Notes: generated by a model from the letters alone, not told the origin. 64,000 bases of DNA from an uncultured Micrococcaceae bacterium (GCA_947502645.1 CANNAD010000003.1:242622-306621), one strand, 5' to 3'; positions 52,819-62,361 are shown, counted from the stretch's first letter. A program made the numbers and translations.

Positions 52819-54044
52819 GCTGCACCTCCGGTCAAAGCGGTAGGGCTGGTCGCACGCTTCTTCTTTACATCAATACGGAAGACTGCCTTGACCAGCGGCG
52901 GCGCGGCGATGAACAGAACGATCAGCGACTGGACCACCAGAACAATATCGATGGGGGTTCCAGTCTGCGTCTGCATCTGGACACCACCGGCACGGAACGC
53001 TCCAAAGAGGAGACCCGCGAAGAACACACCCCAGGGGTGGGAGCGGCCCAGCAGCGCAACCGTAATGGCATCGAACCCGAAGCTCGCCGCGATCCCACCC
53101 GTCAGCACACGCTCAGTACCAGAAATCTGCGCGACTCCGGCCAATCCGGCGAGACCGCCAGCTATCAGCATGACGACGATGTAGCCCTTGGAAACACTGA
53201 TCCCAGCGGTGCGTGCCGCATTGGGGTTAGCTCCAACCGCACGAAGCTCGAAGCCGATGGTGGATCGGTTGAGAAGCCACCAGATGGCCAGGGTCGCAGC
53301 AACGGCGATCAGGAAACCCAGGTGAAGCCGGAACCCGCTCCCGAGCAGCAGCGGGAAGACCGCTGAGTCCTTGATGGGTGGGCTGATCGGGTTCGCTGAT
53401 CCCGGATTCTGGAACGCAGGAGTGAACAGCAGATAGGCCACCAGGTTGATGGCAATATAGTTCAGCATGATCGTCACAATGACCTCGTGCGCGCCGGTTC
53501 GTGCCTTGAGCACACCGGCAATCCCAGCCCACAAGGCACCGCCGATGAAGCCGGCAACTATGGCGACGAGCAAGTGCAGTCCAACGGGCAGGTCCAGCGT
53601 GAAGCCAACCCAGCCCGCGAACGTTGCGCCGAGGATGATCTGGCCCTGGGCACCGATGTTGAAGAGACCCGCGCGGAAGGCCAGTGCCACGCCAAGCCCC
53701 GCAAGGATGAGCGGCGTGGCCACCGTCAGAGTTTCAGTGAACGGCCGGAACATCTGGGCCGTCGACTTGGCATCCCAATTGAAAACGGCGCCCTGGAACA
53801 ACGCAATATATGCGCTGCTCGCAGCGTCCCACGCTGCTCCGAGCATGTCCGTGGGGCGGGTGAAGAAGTACGACGCCGTCTCTTCAACGCGATCATTCGT
53901 CAACGCGATGAGCACGCCGCCCAGAATCATCGACAAAACAACGGCGAGGAGAGATACCATCCCGCTGCCGCTCACGATCCGGCGGAAAACGTCGTTGGAA
54001 GTACTTGTGGTTGTCTCTGTTTTTGGTGTGTTTTCGCCACTCAT
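52815..54044 (-). CDS. Nucleoside ABC transporter permease (first)
   Basis: A 409-residue membrane subunit of the same class, not closely similar to its partner. A 35-residue charged N-terminus precedes about ten helices. Seen: ALAFRAGLFNIGAQGQIILG near residue 130 (the coupling loop), GAHEVIVTIMLNYIAIN near 188, and ASFGFDAITVALLGRSHPWG near 335. Its stop overlaps the next permease ATG and its own ATG overlaps the ATPase stop (both ATGA-type), so the three subunits are translationally coupled. Confidence 0.92.
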   Translation of the reverse strand: MSGENTPKTETTTSTSNDVFRRIVSGSGMVSLLAVVLSMILGGVLIALTNDRVEETASYFFTRPTDMLGAAWDAASSAYIALFQGAVFNWDAKSTAQMFRPFTETLTVATPLILAGLGVALAFRAGLFNIGAQGQIILGATFAGWVGFTLDLPVGLHLLVAIVAGFIGGALWAGIAGVLKARTGAHEVIVTIMLNYIAINLVAYLLFTPAFQNPGSANPISPPIKDSAVFPLLLGSGFRLHLGFLIAVAATLAIWWLLNRSTIGFELRAVGANPNAARTAGISVSKGYIVVMLIAGGLAGLAGVAQISGTERVLTGGIAASFGFDAITVALLGRSHPWGVFFAGLLFGAFRAGGVQMQTQTGTPIDIVLVVQSLIVLFIAAPPLVKAVFRIDVKKKRATSPTALTGGAA

Positions 54045-55597
54045 GGCTGCCCTCCCGGGTCTGTTGCCGTGCTCCCGGAAGACTGGTCCAACGCCTCATC
54101 GGCCGTCATGCCCGCCATCATCAGGCCCAGCACTTCGCGATTGGTGTTGCCCGGCACAATCCCCATCAGCCGTCCGTGGAACATGACGGCGATACGGTCC
54201 GCGAGTTCGCTGACCTCGTCGAGTTCGGTGGAAACGATCATGACCGGTGTGCCGCCGTCGCGCTCCGCGATAATGCGCTTGTGCAGGAATTCGATGGAGC
54301 CAACATCAACACCGCGTGTTGGTTGCGAAGCTATGAACAGCTTCAGCGGACGCGAGAGTTCGCGGGCGAGGACAACTTTCTGCTGGTTTCCGCCGGATAG
54401 CGTGCTGACGGTGGCCATCGCCGACTCCGTGCGGACGTCATATTCGGCGATCTTCTTCTCTGCGTTGTCGCGGACAACAGCCGGTTTCATCGCCGGCCCC
54501 TTCGCAAAGGGCGGCTCGTCGTACCAGTTCAGAATCAGGTTTTCCGCAATGGTGAACGCGCCGATCAGGCCGTCCTCCTTGCGGTCTTCGGGAACGAAGC
54601 CCACGCCCTGACGAATAACATCCCGGACGGATTTTCCCACCAGCTCAGTGCCATTGAGTTTGATCGATCCCCGCACGTGATGCTGAAGCCCGAGAATAGC
54701 CTCGGTCAGTTCGGTCTGGCCATTGCCCTGAACACCGGCAACAGCGAGTATCTCGCCCTCGGAAATCGTGAAGGAGACATCGTCAACCGTCTTCTGTCCC
54801 GTCGAGGAAAGGACGGTGAGGTTCTCGACGTCGAAAGTGGGATTGCCCGGCGACGCTGGAGCCTTGTTGAGGCTCAGACTTACCTGACGCCCCACCATCA
54901 TCGACGCGAGTTCCGTGGTCGAAGCTGATGGTTCGGCAGTACCGACCACCTTCCCGCGACGAATCACCGTAATGACGTCCGAGACTGCCTTGACCTCCCG
55001 CAGCTTGTGCGAAATGAACACGATTGCGGTGCCGCCTGCTTTCAGCTGCCCCATGATGTCCATCAGCTCGTCAGTTTCCCGAGGGGTCAGCACAGCCGTC
55101 GGCTCGTCGAGAATGAGGACTTCCGCATTCCGGACCAGCGCCTTGATGATTTCCACCCGTTGCTGGACACCTACCGGAAGGTCTTCCACCAAAGCGTCAG
55201 GATCGACGTCGAAATGATAGCGGTCCGAGATCTCACGAATTTTTCTGCGCGTCTCCTTGAGGTCAAGGACTCCGCCCGCCTTCGTTGCTTCGTCGCCGAG
55301 CGCAACGTTCTCCGCCACGGTAAACACGGGTATCAGCATGAAGTGCTGGTGCACCATACCGATGCCGGCAGCCATGGCGTCGCCCGGGCCCTTGAAGGTC
55401 ACAGGCTTGCCATCAACGAGGATGGACCCCTCTGTTGGCTCATAGAGTCCGTACAGGACGTTCATGAGAGTCGATTTGCCGGCGCCGTTTTCGCCCAGGA
55501 GACAGTGAACTGTCCCTGGTTCAACCACAAGATCAATGTGGTCATTGGCAACCAGGGATCCGAATCTCTTGGTAATTCCCTGAAGTTCGAGTTTCAC
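54041..55597 (-). CDS. Nucleoside ABC transporter ATP-binding protein (two fused NBDs)
   Basis: A 518-residue fusion of two nucleotide-binding domains like RbsA/NupO. The first has Walker A LGENGAGKSTLMNVL near residue 37, signature VGVQQRVEIIKALVRN near 140 and Walker B EVLILDEPTAVLTP. The second has a degenerate Walker A (GVQGNGQTELTEAI near 290) and signature LSGGNQQKVVLARELS near 395, as is normal for this class. GTG 55597 matches the usual family start; TTG 55609 is the alternative. A strong hairpin separates it from the bmp gene upstream. Confidence 0.94.
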   Translation of the reverse strand: MKLELQGITKRFGSLVANDHIDLVVEPGTVHCLLGENGAGKSTLMNVLYGLYEPTEGSILVDGKPVTFKGPGDAMAAGIGMVHQHFMLIPVFTVAENVALGDEATKAGGVLDLKETRRKIREISDRYHFDVDPDALVEDLPVGVQQRVEIIKALVRNAEVLILDEPTAVLTPRETDELMDIMGQLKAGGTAIVFISHKLREVKAVSDVITVIRRGKVVGTAEPSASTTELASMMVGRQVSLSLNKAPASPGNPTFDVENLTVLSSTGQKTVDDVSFTISEGEILAVAGVQGNGQTELTEAILGLQHHVRGSIKLNGTELVGKSVRDVIRQGVGFVPEDRKEDGLIGAFTIAENLILNWYDEPPFAKGPAMKPAVVRDNAEKKIAEYDVRTESAMATVSTLSGGNQQKVVLARELSRPLKLFIASQPTRGVDVGSIEFLHKRIIAERDGGTPVMIVSTELDEVSELADRIAVMFHGRLMGIVPGNTNREVLGLMMAGMTADEALDQSSGSTATDPGGQP

Positions 55598-55693
55598 AAC
55601 TCCAACCAATCCGTTCGTTGTTGGAATCCGTTCGACGCATAGAGGACAAACGGTGCTGCTTTGCCGCGGCTCTCAGTCCGTAACGCAGAACGC

Positions 55694-55737
55694 GCCGCCG
55701 CGCCCTTCTACGGATATCCCGAGAAGGGCGCGGCGGC
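55694..55737 (-). terminator. Strong hairpin between the bmp lipoprotein and ABC ATPase genes
   Basis: GCCGCCGCGCCCTTCT (55694-55709) is perfectly complementary over 16 bases to 55722-55737, with a 12-base loop. It lies just after the bmp stop inside the operon and has no long T run. It probably protects the bmp mRNA or ends most transcripts there, giving more binding protein than transporter. Confidence 0.65.
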
Positions 55738-55752
55738 ACACCCGCGAGGGCC

Positions 55753-56856
55753 CTACTTGGGGCTGGCCTCGGACTCTACGGCGATCTCACCGGAGATGAT
55801 GTCCGCCTTGATCTGGTCCAGTTCGGACTTCATCTCATCCGAAACCGCGTCTTCCATATCGTGGAACGGTGCCAGTGCAACTCCGCCGTTATCCAGAGTT
55901 CCCACATACGGTTCATTGCTGAAGTTACCTTCGACGTCGGAGGTGATGACCTCTTCAACAGCCTCACCCATGAGCTTCATGACGGAGGTGAGGATGAACT
56001 CCTTGCCGGTAGGTACCTTCAGGTATCCATCGGAGTCAACCCAGATGACCTTGACATCCTTGCCATCCGCATTGACTTCCTCGACGGCATCCATGGTTCC
56101 GTCACCAACGGGTCCTGCAACGGGCATGATGATGTCCGCACCCTCGTTGACGAAGTTTTTGGTGTTCGTCTTGCCCTTCGAGGTGTTCTCGAAGTCGCCG
56201 ATGAACGTACCGGTCTGGGCTTCCTTGTTCCAGCCGAGGAGCTGGACGTCCTCGCCCTTCTGCTCGTTGTAGTACTCCACGCCATCGGCGAAGCCGTCCA
56301 TGAAAATGGTGACTGTGGGGATCTGGATGCCACCGTAGGTGGCAACCTTGCCAGTTTCCGTGGTGCCAGCAGCTAGATAGCCCGCCATGAACGCAGCCTG
56401 GGCCGTGTCATAGATGATCGGCTTCACATTCGGGAGGTCGATCTTGTTATCATCCACGATGGCAAAATTGGTGTCCGGGTTGGCAGTTGCCGCTTCCTTG
56501 GTGGTCGCCGAGAGCAGGAAACCGACCGTGACAATCAAATCGCAGCCGGCGGTTACCATCGAATTGACGTTCGGCCCGAAGTCCGTTTCAGCCGCCGACT
56601 CAGCTTGCTTGACATCAATGCCGAGGTCCTCCTCGGCCGCCTGGATACCTTCATAGCTGGATTCGTTGAACGAGTTGTCGTCGAATCCGCCCGAGTCTGA
56701 GACGATGCAGCCGGTGTAATCGCTGTTGGCACTCTTGTCCTGCTCAGCGTCTTCTGCGGGCGGCGCCCCACAGGCGGACAGCAGAAGTGCGGATGCGGCG
56801 AGAAGGGCAGTTGCTGCGCCCTTGCCGCGCTTGATGGTGCGAGGTGAATTCTTCAA
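55753..56856 (-). CDS. BMP family nucleoside-binding lipoprotein
   Basis: A 367-residue solute-binding lipoprotein of the Bmp/Med family, which captures nucleosides for the ABC importer. The signal peptide ends in lipobox ALLLSAC (Cys near residue 29), followed by an acidic linker. The periplasmic-fold domain shows CIVSDSGGFDDNSFNESSYE near 48 and GFLLSATTKEAATANPDTNF near 110, then VNEGADIIMPVAGPVGDGTM. The start is TTG 56856: GGAGG lies five bases upstream and it gives a normal signal peptide, while the earlier ATG 56928 does not. First gene of the operon. Confidence 0.94.
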   Translation of the reverse strand: MKNSPRTIKRGKGAATALLAASALLLSACGAPPAEDAEQDKSANSDYTGCIVSDSGGFDDNSFNESSYEGIQAAEEDLGIDVKQAESAAETDFGPNVNSMVTAGCDLIVTVGFLLSATTKEAATANPDTNFAIVDDNKIDLPNVKPIIYDTAQAAFMAGYLAAGTTETGKVATYGGIQIPTVTIFMDGFADGVEYYNEQKGEDVQLLGWNKEAQTGTFIGDFENTSKGKTNTKNFVNEGADIIMPVAGPVGDGTMDAVEEVNADGKDVKVIWVDSDGYLKVPTGKEFILTSVMKLMGEAVEEVITSDVEGNFSNEPYVGTLDNGGVALAPFHDMEDAVSDEMKSELDQIKADIISGEIAVESEASPK

Positions 56857-57045
56857 GGTTCCTCCGATGACGAAATAAGCCCCAGGCCGCAATTTCAATG
56901 AGTGTCCGCTATGAGGTTCTGTTTTCACTGACTCGCCCGTGGTGCCGTTCCCCGAGATGTGGACGGCAAGATGAACCTAGAGTAATGGAAGAATGGCGGT
57001 CCTTACCACCGTGTTCAAATCTCAGCGGCACATCGTTGAACTTTT

Positions 57046-57061
57046 GTTACCAACGAGTAAC
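57046..57061. promoter_or_regulatory. Inverted repeat upstream of the nucleoside operon
   Basis: GTTAC-CAACGA-GTAAC (57046-57061) lies about 190 bases upstream of bmp and just after the stop of the M20 amidohydrolase gene. It may be an operator of the nucleoside operon or part of the M20 gene's end; the data do not decide. Confidence 0.3.
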
Positions 57062-57068
57062 TAGCTGT

Positions 57069-58286
57069 TCAGGTCGCGGCCACGGTTCCGGAAGAAAACA
57101 CGGCGCGGGCCGCGGCGCTGGCCATCACGCGGACCCCGCATCCAATGGCCTGCTCATCCGGAGCATAATCCCCCCGGTGCAGGTCGAACGTTTCGCCTTC
57201 GGGAGTTCTGGTCCCAAGACGCATCATGGCTCCCTGCACCTTCTGTGTCATCCAGGCGAAGTCCTCACCGCCCATGGACTGCGGCGTCAGAACGACAGAA
57301 TCCTCGCCCAGCTCGGCACGCGCCGCTGCCTCAATGAGTCCCGTTTCCGGCTCCGAATTGATCACGGGCGGTACGCCCCGGGTGTGCTGCAGATCGACTG
57401 TCACGCCGTACGGAGCCGCGACCTGCTTAACCACCGAGTCCAACAGCTCTCCGGCTTCATACCAGGCGTCGTTGTCCAGACACCGCATGGTTCCGGACAT
57501 ATAACCGTGAGCAGGGATGGCGTTGGGGGCTGACCCAGCACTGATCTGGCCCCACACCACGGACACCGCGCTGCGCACATCCACGCGTCTGGACAGCACC
57601 GCCGGAACGTTCACGGCAATCTGCGCCAGAGCGAATACCAGGTCTTCGGTCAGATGCGGCCGTGACGTATGCCCGCCTCGGCCGGTCAGTTCAATACGAA
57701 CGGTGTCTGACGCGGAGGTGATGGCACCTATGCGGGTGCCTACCTTGCCGACGTCGATCCGGGGATCGCAGTGAAGGGCCAGGATTCGAGGTACGTCGGC
57801 CAACACGCCCTGCTTGATGACGTCGAGGGCGCCGCCCGGCATGGTTTCCTCAGCGGGCTGAAAAATGATGCGCACGCGGGCCGGGAGCGGAGATTCGGCG
57901 TCGAGCTTCGCCAGCACCTTTGCCACGCCCAACATGACTGTTGTGTGGATGTCATGTCCGCAGGCGTGTGTAATGCCCTCATTGCCTGATGCGTACGGGA
58001 GATCTGTCTCCTCCAGGATGGGTAAGGCATCGATGTCAGCGCGCAGTGCGATGGCGATCGGTCCAGTACCGACATCGACCATGACGCCGGTCCTCTCCAG
58101 GCGCTGCGGCTTCAGACCTGCCTTCAGAAGCTCCTCATGCAAGCGGTCCGTGGTACGGAACTCCTTGTGGGAAAGTTCAGGATTCGCATGGATATCGCGC
58201 CTGAACTCTATGAGCGACTCAAGGAGAGGCGTCACCAACGGCCCCGTGGCGGCTAGCGGATTCTCTTCAACTGTTGAAGTCTGCAC
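57069..58286 (-). CDS. M20 family amidohydrolase / metallopeptidase
   Basis: A 405-residue enzyme of the hippurate hydrolase/aminoacylase type. Seen: FRRDIHANPELSHKEFRT near residue 28, the metal-binding ITHACGHDIHTTVMLGVAK near 110, FQPAEETMPGGALDVIKQG near 145 (catalytic Glu-Glu), and a C-terminal SMGGEDFAWM with the last metal residues. Likely substrates are N-acyl amino acids or similar amides. GTG 58286 has TAGGCT ending six bases upstream (58293-58298) and no ribosome binding site, so it is probably leaderless. Confidence 0.92.
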   Translation of the reverse strand: MQTSTVEENPLAATGPLVTPLLESLIEFRRDIHANPELSHKEFRTTDRLHEELLKAGLKPQRLERTGVMVDVGTGPIAIALRADIDALPILEETDLPYASGNEGITHACGHDIHTTVMLGVAKVLAKLDAESPLPARVRIIFQPAEETMPGGALDVIKQGVLADVPRILALHCDPRIDVGKVGTRIGAITSASDTVRIELTGRGGHTSRPHLTEDLVFALAQIAVNVPAVLSRRVDVRSAVSVVWGQISAGSAPNAIPAHGYMSGTMRCLDNDAWYEAGELLDSVVKQVAAPYGVTVDLQHTRGVPPVINSEPETGLIEAAARAELGEDSVVLTPQSMGGEDFAWMTQKVQGAMMRLGTRTPEGETFDLHRGDYAPDEQAIGCGVRVMASAAARAVFSSGTVAAT

Positions 58287-58292
58287 TCTTCC

Positions 58293-58298
58293 AGCCTA
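58293..58298 (-). promoter_or_regulatory. -10 box of the M20 amidohydrolase gene, probable leaderless promoter
   Basis: TAGGCT on the complement ends six bases before GTG 58286. Confidence 0.45.
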
Positions 58299-58332
58299 GC
58301 GACATCGCATTCACGATGGGGAAAGTGTGTCG

Positions 58333-59469
58333 CTAGAGGACGTCGGTGTCCCCGCTGGCCTTGAGATGCTCCACGGCCTTCTTGACCTCCTGTGCGTGTT
58401 CGCGGGTGGTGACCAGCAGTGCGTCAGGGGTATCCACGACGACGACGTTCTCGATACCGATCAGCGCGATCACGCGCTTTGTATCCGAGACCACAATTCC
58501 GGATGCGTTCTCGGAGTAGACACGTGCGCCCTCCCCCATGACTGTGACCTTGCTGTCTTCAGCGGCGGGATTCAGGCGTCCGATCGCCGCGAAATCACCA
58601 ACATCGTCCCACCCGAACGCGCCGGGAATCATGGCGACGTCTCCAGCCGCGGCCGCAGGTTCAGCCACCGCGTAATCAATCGCAATCTTGGGCAGGGACG
58701 GCCAGACCCTCTTGGCCACCTCAACCCGGTGGGGAGTGTCCCAGGCATCCGCAATTTCGGTCAGCCCGGCGAAGAGCTCTGGCTCATTGGCCTCCAGATG
58801 CTTCAGCATGAGATCCACAGGGGCCACGAACATGCCGGCGTTCCAGCTGTAGCCGCCGTCAGTGAGGTAGCCGGCAGCGACGTCGGCCGAAGGCTTTTCC
58901 ACGAACTCTTCGACGATGTGGGCATCAGGAGCACCCGCAATCTCGAGCTGCCTTCCAGCGCGTATGTAGCCAAACCCAGTGGACGGGTGCGTTGGCTGGA
59001 TGCCGATGGTCACGATGTAACCCTGCGCCGCCGTATGCACTGCCTGCCTCACCGCGTCCTGGAAAACCTCCACAGGCGTGATGACCTGGTCTGCGGCGAA
59101 GGAACCCATAATGATGCCCGGATCCCGGCGGTGCAGAATAGCGGCCGCAAGTCCGATAGCCGCCGCCGAATCCTTGGGCTCACTTTCCAGCACAAGGTTC
59201 GATTTCTGAAGTTCAGGCAACTGTTTGAGCACTGCCTTCCGGTGCACGGTGCCAGTGACCACCATGACCCTGTCACCGCTCAGCGGAGACAGACGGTCAT
59301 AGGTAGCGCGGATCAACGTACTCCCGGAACCGGTGAGGTCATGGAGAAACTTCGGGGCCGCCGCCCGCGAGAGCGGCCACAGCCGGGTACCTACGCCTCC
59401 GGCGGGAATGACACCATAGAAACGGTCAAGATCCGCGGGATTTCCTGGGGTGGTCTGTTCAGTGTTCAT
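58333..59469 (-). CDS. manC: Mannose-1-phosphate guanylyltransferase
   Basis: A 378-residue nucleotidyltransferase making GDP-mannose from GTP and mannose-1-phosphate. Seen: the GTP-binding signature VIPAGGVGTRLWPLSR at residues about 20-35, then PKFLHDL, and FVEKPSADVAAGYL near 175, with GAFGWDDVGDFAAIG near 265. It lacks the C-terminal isomerase domain of bifunctional ManC/AlgA, in line with the separate manA. ATG 59469 is used; a TAACGT box lies eight bases upstream. GDP-mannose feeds the O-mannosyltransferase through polyprenyl-phosphate-mannose. Divergent from sdhC. Confidence 0.94.
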   Translation of the reverse strand: MNTEQTTPGNPADLDRFYGVIPAGGVGTRLWPLSRAAAPKFLHDLTGSGSTLIRATYDRLSPLSGDRVMVVTGTVHRKAVLKQLPELQKSNLVLESEPKDSAAAIGLAAAILHRRDPGIIMGSFAADQVITPVEVFQDAVRQAVHTAAQGYIVTIGIQPTHPSTGFGYIRAGRQLEIAGAPDAHIVEEFVEKPSADVAAGYLTDGGYSWNAGMFVAPVDLMLKHLEANEPELFAGLTEIADAWDTPHRVEVAKRVWPSLPKIAIDYAVAEPAAAAGDVAMIPGAFGWDDVGDFAAIGRLNPAAEDSKVTVMGEGARVYSENASGIVVSDTKRVIALIGIENVVVVDTPDALLVTTREHAQEVKKAVEHLKASGDTDVL

Positions 59470-59591
59470 CGCTGTCAACGTTAGACCACGCGGCAGTGCC
59501 AAAGGCTCATCCCGCAGGCTGATTTACGCCAAAGTGTCCCAGCTAACAAAGGGATACCTAAATTGAAGAAAACATGCGAGCAGCCCTAGGT

Positions 59592-59597
59592 TAGAAT
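59592..59597 (+). promoter_or_regulatory. -10 box of the sdhCDAB operon
   Basis: TAGAAT in the 211-base region between manC and sdhC. Transcription would start near 59604, giving a leader of about 75 bases with GGGAGG nine bases before the sdhC GTG. The -35 element is not clear. Confidence 0.4.
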
Positions 59598-59680
59598 CGA
59601 GTTTGGAATGCTTTCGCCTGGACGTCATCTCTTGCGTGGGACAACACGCCAGCGTTCGGTGAGGCAGGGAGGTTAATACA

Positions 59681-60061
59681 GTGTCGAAGACACCAGCAGG
59701 CACCCTCTACCGCGGCCGTGAGGGCATGTGGTCGTGGGTAGCGCACCGCATAACAGGCGTCGCGATCTTCTTCTTCCTTTTGGTCCATGTACTTGACACC
59801 TCTCTGGTCCGGGTTTCTCCCGAGGCCTACGACGCCGTGATCGGTTCCTACAAGAACGTCATCATGGGCCTTGGTGAGCTTGGTCTGGTCGCCGCGATCG
59901 TTTTCCATGCGTTCAACGGGCTACGCGTCATTGCAGTGGACTTCTGGAAGAAGGGCACCAAGTATCACCGGCAGCTCCTCTGGCTCGTCGTGGCGCTCTG
60001 GCTCGTCACCATGATCGCCTTCTCGTTCCGCCACCTGCCGATTGTCTTTGGGAGTCACTAA
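59681..60061 (+). CDS. sdhC: Succinate dehydrogenase, cytochrome b556 subunit
   Basis: A 126-residue membrane anchor with three helices. Seen: GMWSWVAHRITGVAIFFFLL near residue 15 (the His-Arg-x-(S/T)-G quinone-site motif) and VFHAFNGLRVIAVDF near 75, whose His is the haem b ligand. First gene of the sdhCDAB operon for complex II. GGGAGG nine bases before GTG 59681 supports the start. Three bases separate it from sdhD. Confidence 0.95.
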   Translation: MSKTPAGTLYRGREGMWSWVAHRITGVAIFFFLLVHVLDTSLVRVSPEAYDAVIGSYKNVIMGLGELGLVAAIVFHAFNGLRVIAVDFWKKGTKYHRQLLWLVVALWLVTMIAFSFRHLPIVFGSH

Positions 60062-60064
60062 ACC

Positions 60065-60529
60065 ATGAGCACCGATATTGAAGCTCCACGCAGCGGTCGG
60101 GTTTCACCCAAGTACCTGCGTTCCGGAAAGTCCGTTGGCAACTTCGAGATGCTGGCCTGGCTTTTCATGCGGCTCTCCGGAGTCGTTCTTGTGGTTCTCA
60201 TCTTCGTCCACCTTTATCTGAACCTTGTCGCCGGTGACGGCATCAAGGGCATCGACTTCGGCTTTGTCGCCGGTAAGTGGGCCAACCCCGTCTGGCAGTT
60301 CTGGGATCTCGCCATGCTGTGGCTCGCCATGCTCCACGGCACCAACGGTGTGCGCACGATCATCAACGACTACGCGGAGAAGACCACCACCCGTCGGTGG
60401 CTGAAGGGTGTTCTCTACTCCGCCGCAGTTGTCATCATCGTCCTGGGAACCCTGGTGATCTTCACCTTCGATCCCTGCCCGGTCATCAACGGCGTACCCA
60501 CGGTCGCGGACTACTGCCCGGCTCCGTAA
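60065..60529 (+). CDS. sdhD: Succinate dehydrogenase, hydrophobic membrane anchor subunit
   Basis: A 154-residue protein with three membrane helices and a 35-residue soluble N-terminus. Seen: WLFMRLSGVVLVVLIFVHLY near residue 36 (R-L-S-G quinone-site motif, His for haem) and MLWLAMLHGTNGVRTIINDY near 90. It anchors SdhAB to the membrane with SdhC. Follows sdhC by three bases and precedes sdhA by 53. Confidence 0.93.
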   Translation: MSTDIEAPRSGRVSPKYLRSGKSVGNFEMLAWLFMRLSGVVLVVLIFVHLYLNLVAGDGIKGIDFGFVAGKWANPVWQFWDLAMLWLAMLHGTNGVRTIINDYAEKTTTRRWLKGVLYSAAVVIIVLGTLVIFTFDPCPVINGVPTVADYCPAP

Positions 60530-60582
60530 CGCCTTCCCAGCACGCTTCTGAATCAAAGCTTCCGACAGAAAGAGCAATCCGC

Positions 60583-62361
60583 ATGCAGGTCCACAAGTAC
60601 GACGTCGTTATTGTCGGTGCCGGCGGCGCCGGCATGCGAGCCGCCATCGAATCCGGCCAGCGCGCGCGTACTGCGGTTCTGACCAAGCTCTACCCCACGC
60701 GTTCCCACACAGGTGCAGCACAGGGCGGCATGTGTGCCGCCCTCGCGAACGTCGAAGAGGACAACTGGGAGTGGCACACCTTTGACACCGTCAAGGGTGG
60801 TGACTATCTGGTGGATCAGGATGCCGCGGAGGTCATGGCCAAGGAGGCCATCGAGGCAGTTCTGGATCTCGAAAAGATGGGCCTGCCGTTCAACCGCACC
60901 CCGGAAGGCCGCATCGACCAGCGTCGTTTCGGCGGTCACACCAGGGATCACGGCAAGGCACCTGTCCGTCGCTCCTGCTACGCGGCAGACCGCACGGGTC
61001 ACATGATCCTCCAGACGCTCTATCAGAACTGCGTCAAGCACAACGTGGAGTTCTACAACGAGTTCTACGTTCTGGATCTCCTGACCGTCGACGAGGAAGT
61101 TGTCGTTGACGGCGAAACGAAGATTCAGAAGCGCGTCGCTGGCGTCGTCTCCTATGACCTGGCATCCGGCGAACTGCACGTTTTCCAGGCCAAGTCCATC
61201 GTTTTCGCCTCCGGCGGCGTGGGCAAGGTCTTCAAGACGACGTCCAATGCTCATACCCTCACCGGCGACGGCATGGGAATCTCGTTCCGCAAGGGAATCC
61301 CGCTGGAGGACATGGAATTCTTCCAGTTCCACCCAACGGGTCTTGCCGGCCTCGGTATCCTGCTCTCCGAAGCAGCACGTGGTGAAGGCGCAATCCTCCG
61401 TAACTCGGAGGGTGAGAGGTTCATGGAACGCTACGCGCCGACCATCAAGGACCTTGCGCCCCGCGATATCGTTGCCCGTTCCATGGCCAACGAAGTTCGC
61501 GAAGGCCGCGGATGCGGACCGGACAAGGACTACGTCCTGCTGGACCTCACGCACCTTGAACCGGCTCACATCGATGCCAAGCTCCCCGACATCACAGAGT
61601 TCGCACGGACCTACCTTGGTGTGGAGCCGTACACGGAGCCTGTCCCCGTTTTCCCGACGGCGCACTACGCCATGGGCGGCATCCCCACCAACATTAAGGC
61701 CGAAGTTCTTCAGGACAACGACACCGTGATTCCCGGCATGTACGCAGCGGGCGAAGTTGCCTGCGTGTCCGTCCACGGTTCCAACCGTCTTGGCACAAAC
61801 TCACTGCTGGATATCAACGTATTCGGAAAGCGTGCAGGCATCGCCGCGGCCGAGTACGCGCTGACCGCGGATTTTGTCGAACTTCCGGAAGAGCCGACGG
61901 CGTTCACCGAGAAGCTGCTGGCCACGGTGGGTAACTCTGAAGGAACCGAACGGGTCGCCAAGATCCGCAAGGAGCTCCAGGACATCATGGACGCCAACGT
62001 CCAGGTGTTCCGCACGGAGGAGTCCCTGCGAGAGGCGCTGTCCGTTATTGCCTCGCTCGAAGAGCGGTACACCCGCATCAACGTGCAGGACAAGGGCAAG
62101 AGGTTCAACCTCGACCTCCTGGAAGCCGTCGAACTCGGCTTCCTGCTGGACATGGCAAAGGTGATGACCGCAGCTGCGCTTCACCGTCAGGAGTCCCGCG
62201 GCGGCCACTTCCGCGAGGACTTCCCGGATCGTGACGATGAGAACTTCATGGTCCACTCCATGTCATACCTTGACCCGGCAGCCACCGAGACTCTTGGAAT
62301 CCGGATGGAAACAAAGCCGGTTATCTTTACCCGTTACCAGCCAATGGAGCGTAAGTACTAA
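60583..62361 (+). CDS. sdhA: Succinate dehydrogenase flavoprotein subunit
   Basis: A 592-residue catalytic subunit oxidising succinate to fumarate. Seen: FAD-binding VVIVGAGGAGMRAAIESGQ at residue 9, the flavin-linking His in LYPTRSHTGAAQGGMCAAL near 43, the substrate loop QFHPTGLAGLGILLSEAARG near 248, the active-site RDIVARSMANEV near 295, and GSNRLGTNSLLDINVFGKRA near 395. ATG 60583 is the family start; the longer in-frame reading is within sdhD in another frame. Its stop and the sdhB start share one base (TAATG). Confidence 0.97.
   Translation: MQVHKYDVVIVGAGGAGMRAAIESGQRARTAVLTKLYPTRSHTGAAQGGMCAALANVEEDNWEWHTFDTVKGGDYLVDQDAAEVMAKEAIEAVLDLEKMGLPFNRTPEGRIDQRRFGGHTRDHGKAPVRRSCYAADRTGHMILQTLYQNCVKHNVEFYNEFYVLDLLTVDEEVVVDGETKIQKRVAGVVSYDLASGELHVFQAKSIVFASGGVGKVFKTTSNAHTLTGDGMGISFRKGIPLEDMEFFQFHPTGLAGLGILLSEAARGEGAILRNSEGERFMERYAPTIKDLAPRDIVARSMANEVREGRGCGPDKDYVLLDLTHLEPAHIDAKLPDITEFARTYLGVEPYTEPVPVFPTAHYAMGGIPTNIKAEVLQDNDTVIPGMYAAGEVACVSVHGSNRLGTNSLLDINVFGKRAGIAAAEYALTADFVELPEEPTAFTEKLLATVGNSEGTERVAKIRKELQDIMDANVQVFRTEESLREALSVIASLEERYTRINVQDKGKRFNLDLLEAVELGFLLDMAKVMTAAALHRQESRGGHFREDFPDRDDENFMVHSMSYLDPAATETLGIRMETKPVIFTRYQPMERKY

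Noticed and set aside
60277-60582. A 102-residue N-terminal extension of sdhA.
   Set aside because: It overlaps sdhD in another frame and lacks the conserved start; ATG 60583 gives the normal flavoprotein N-terminus.
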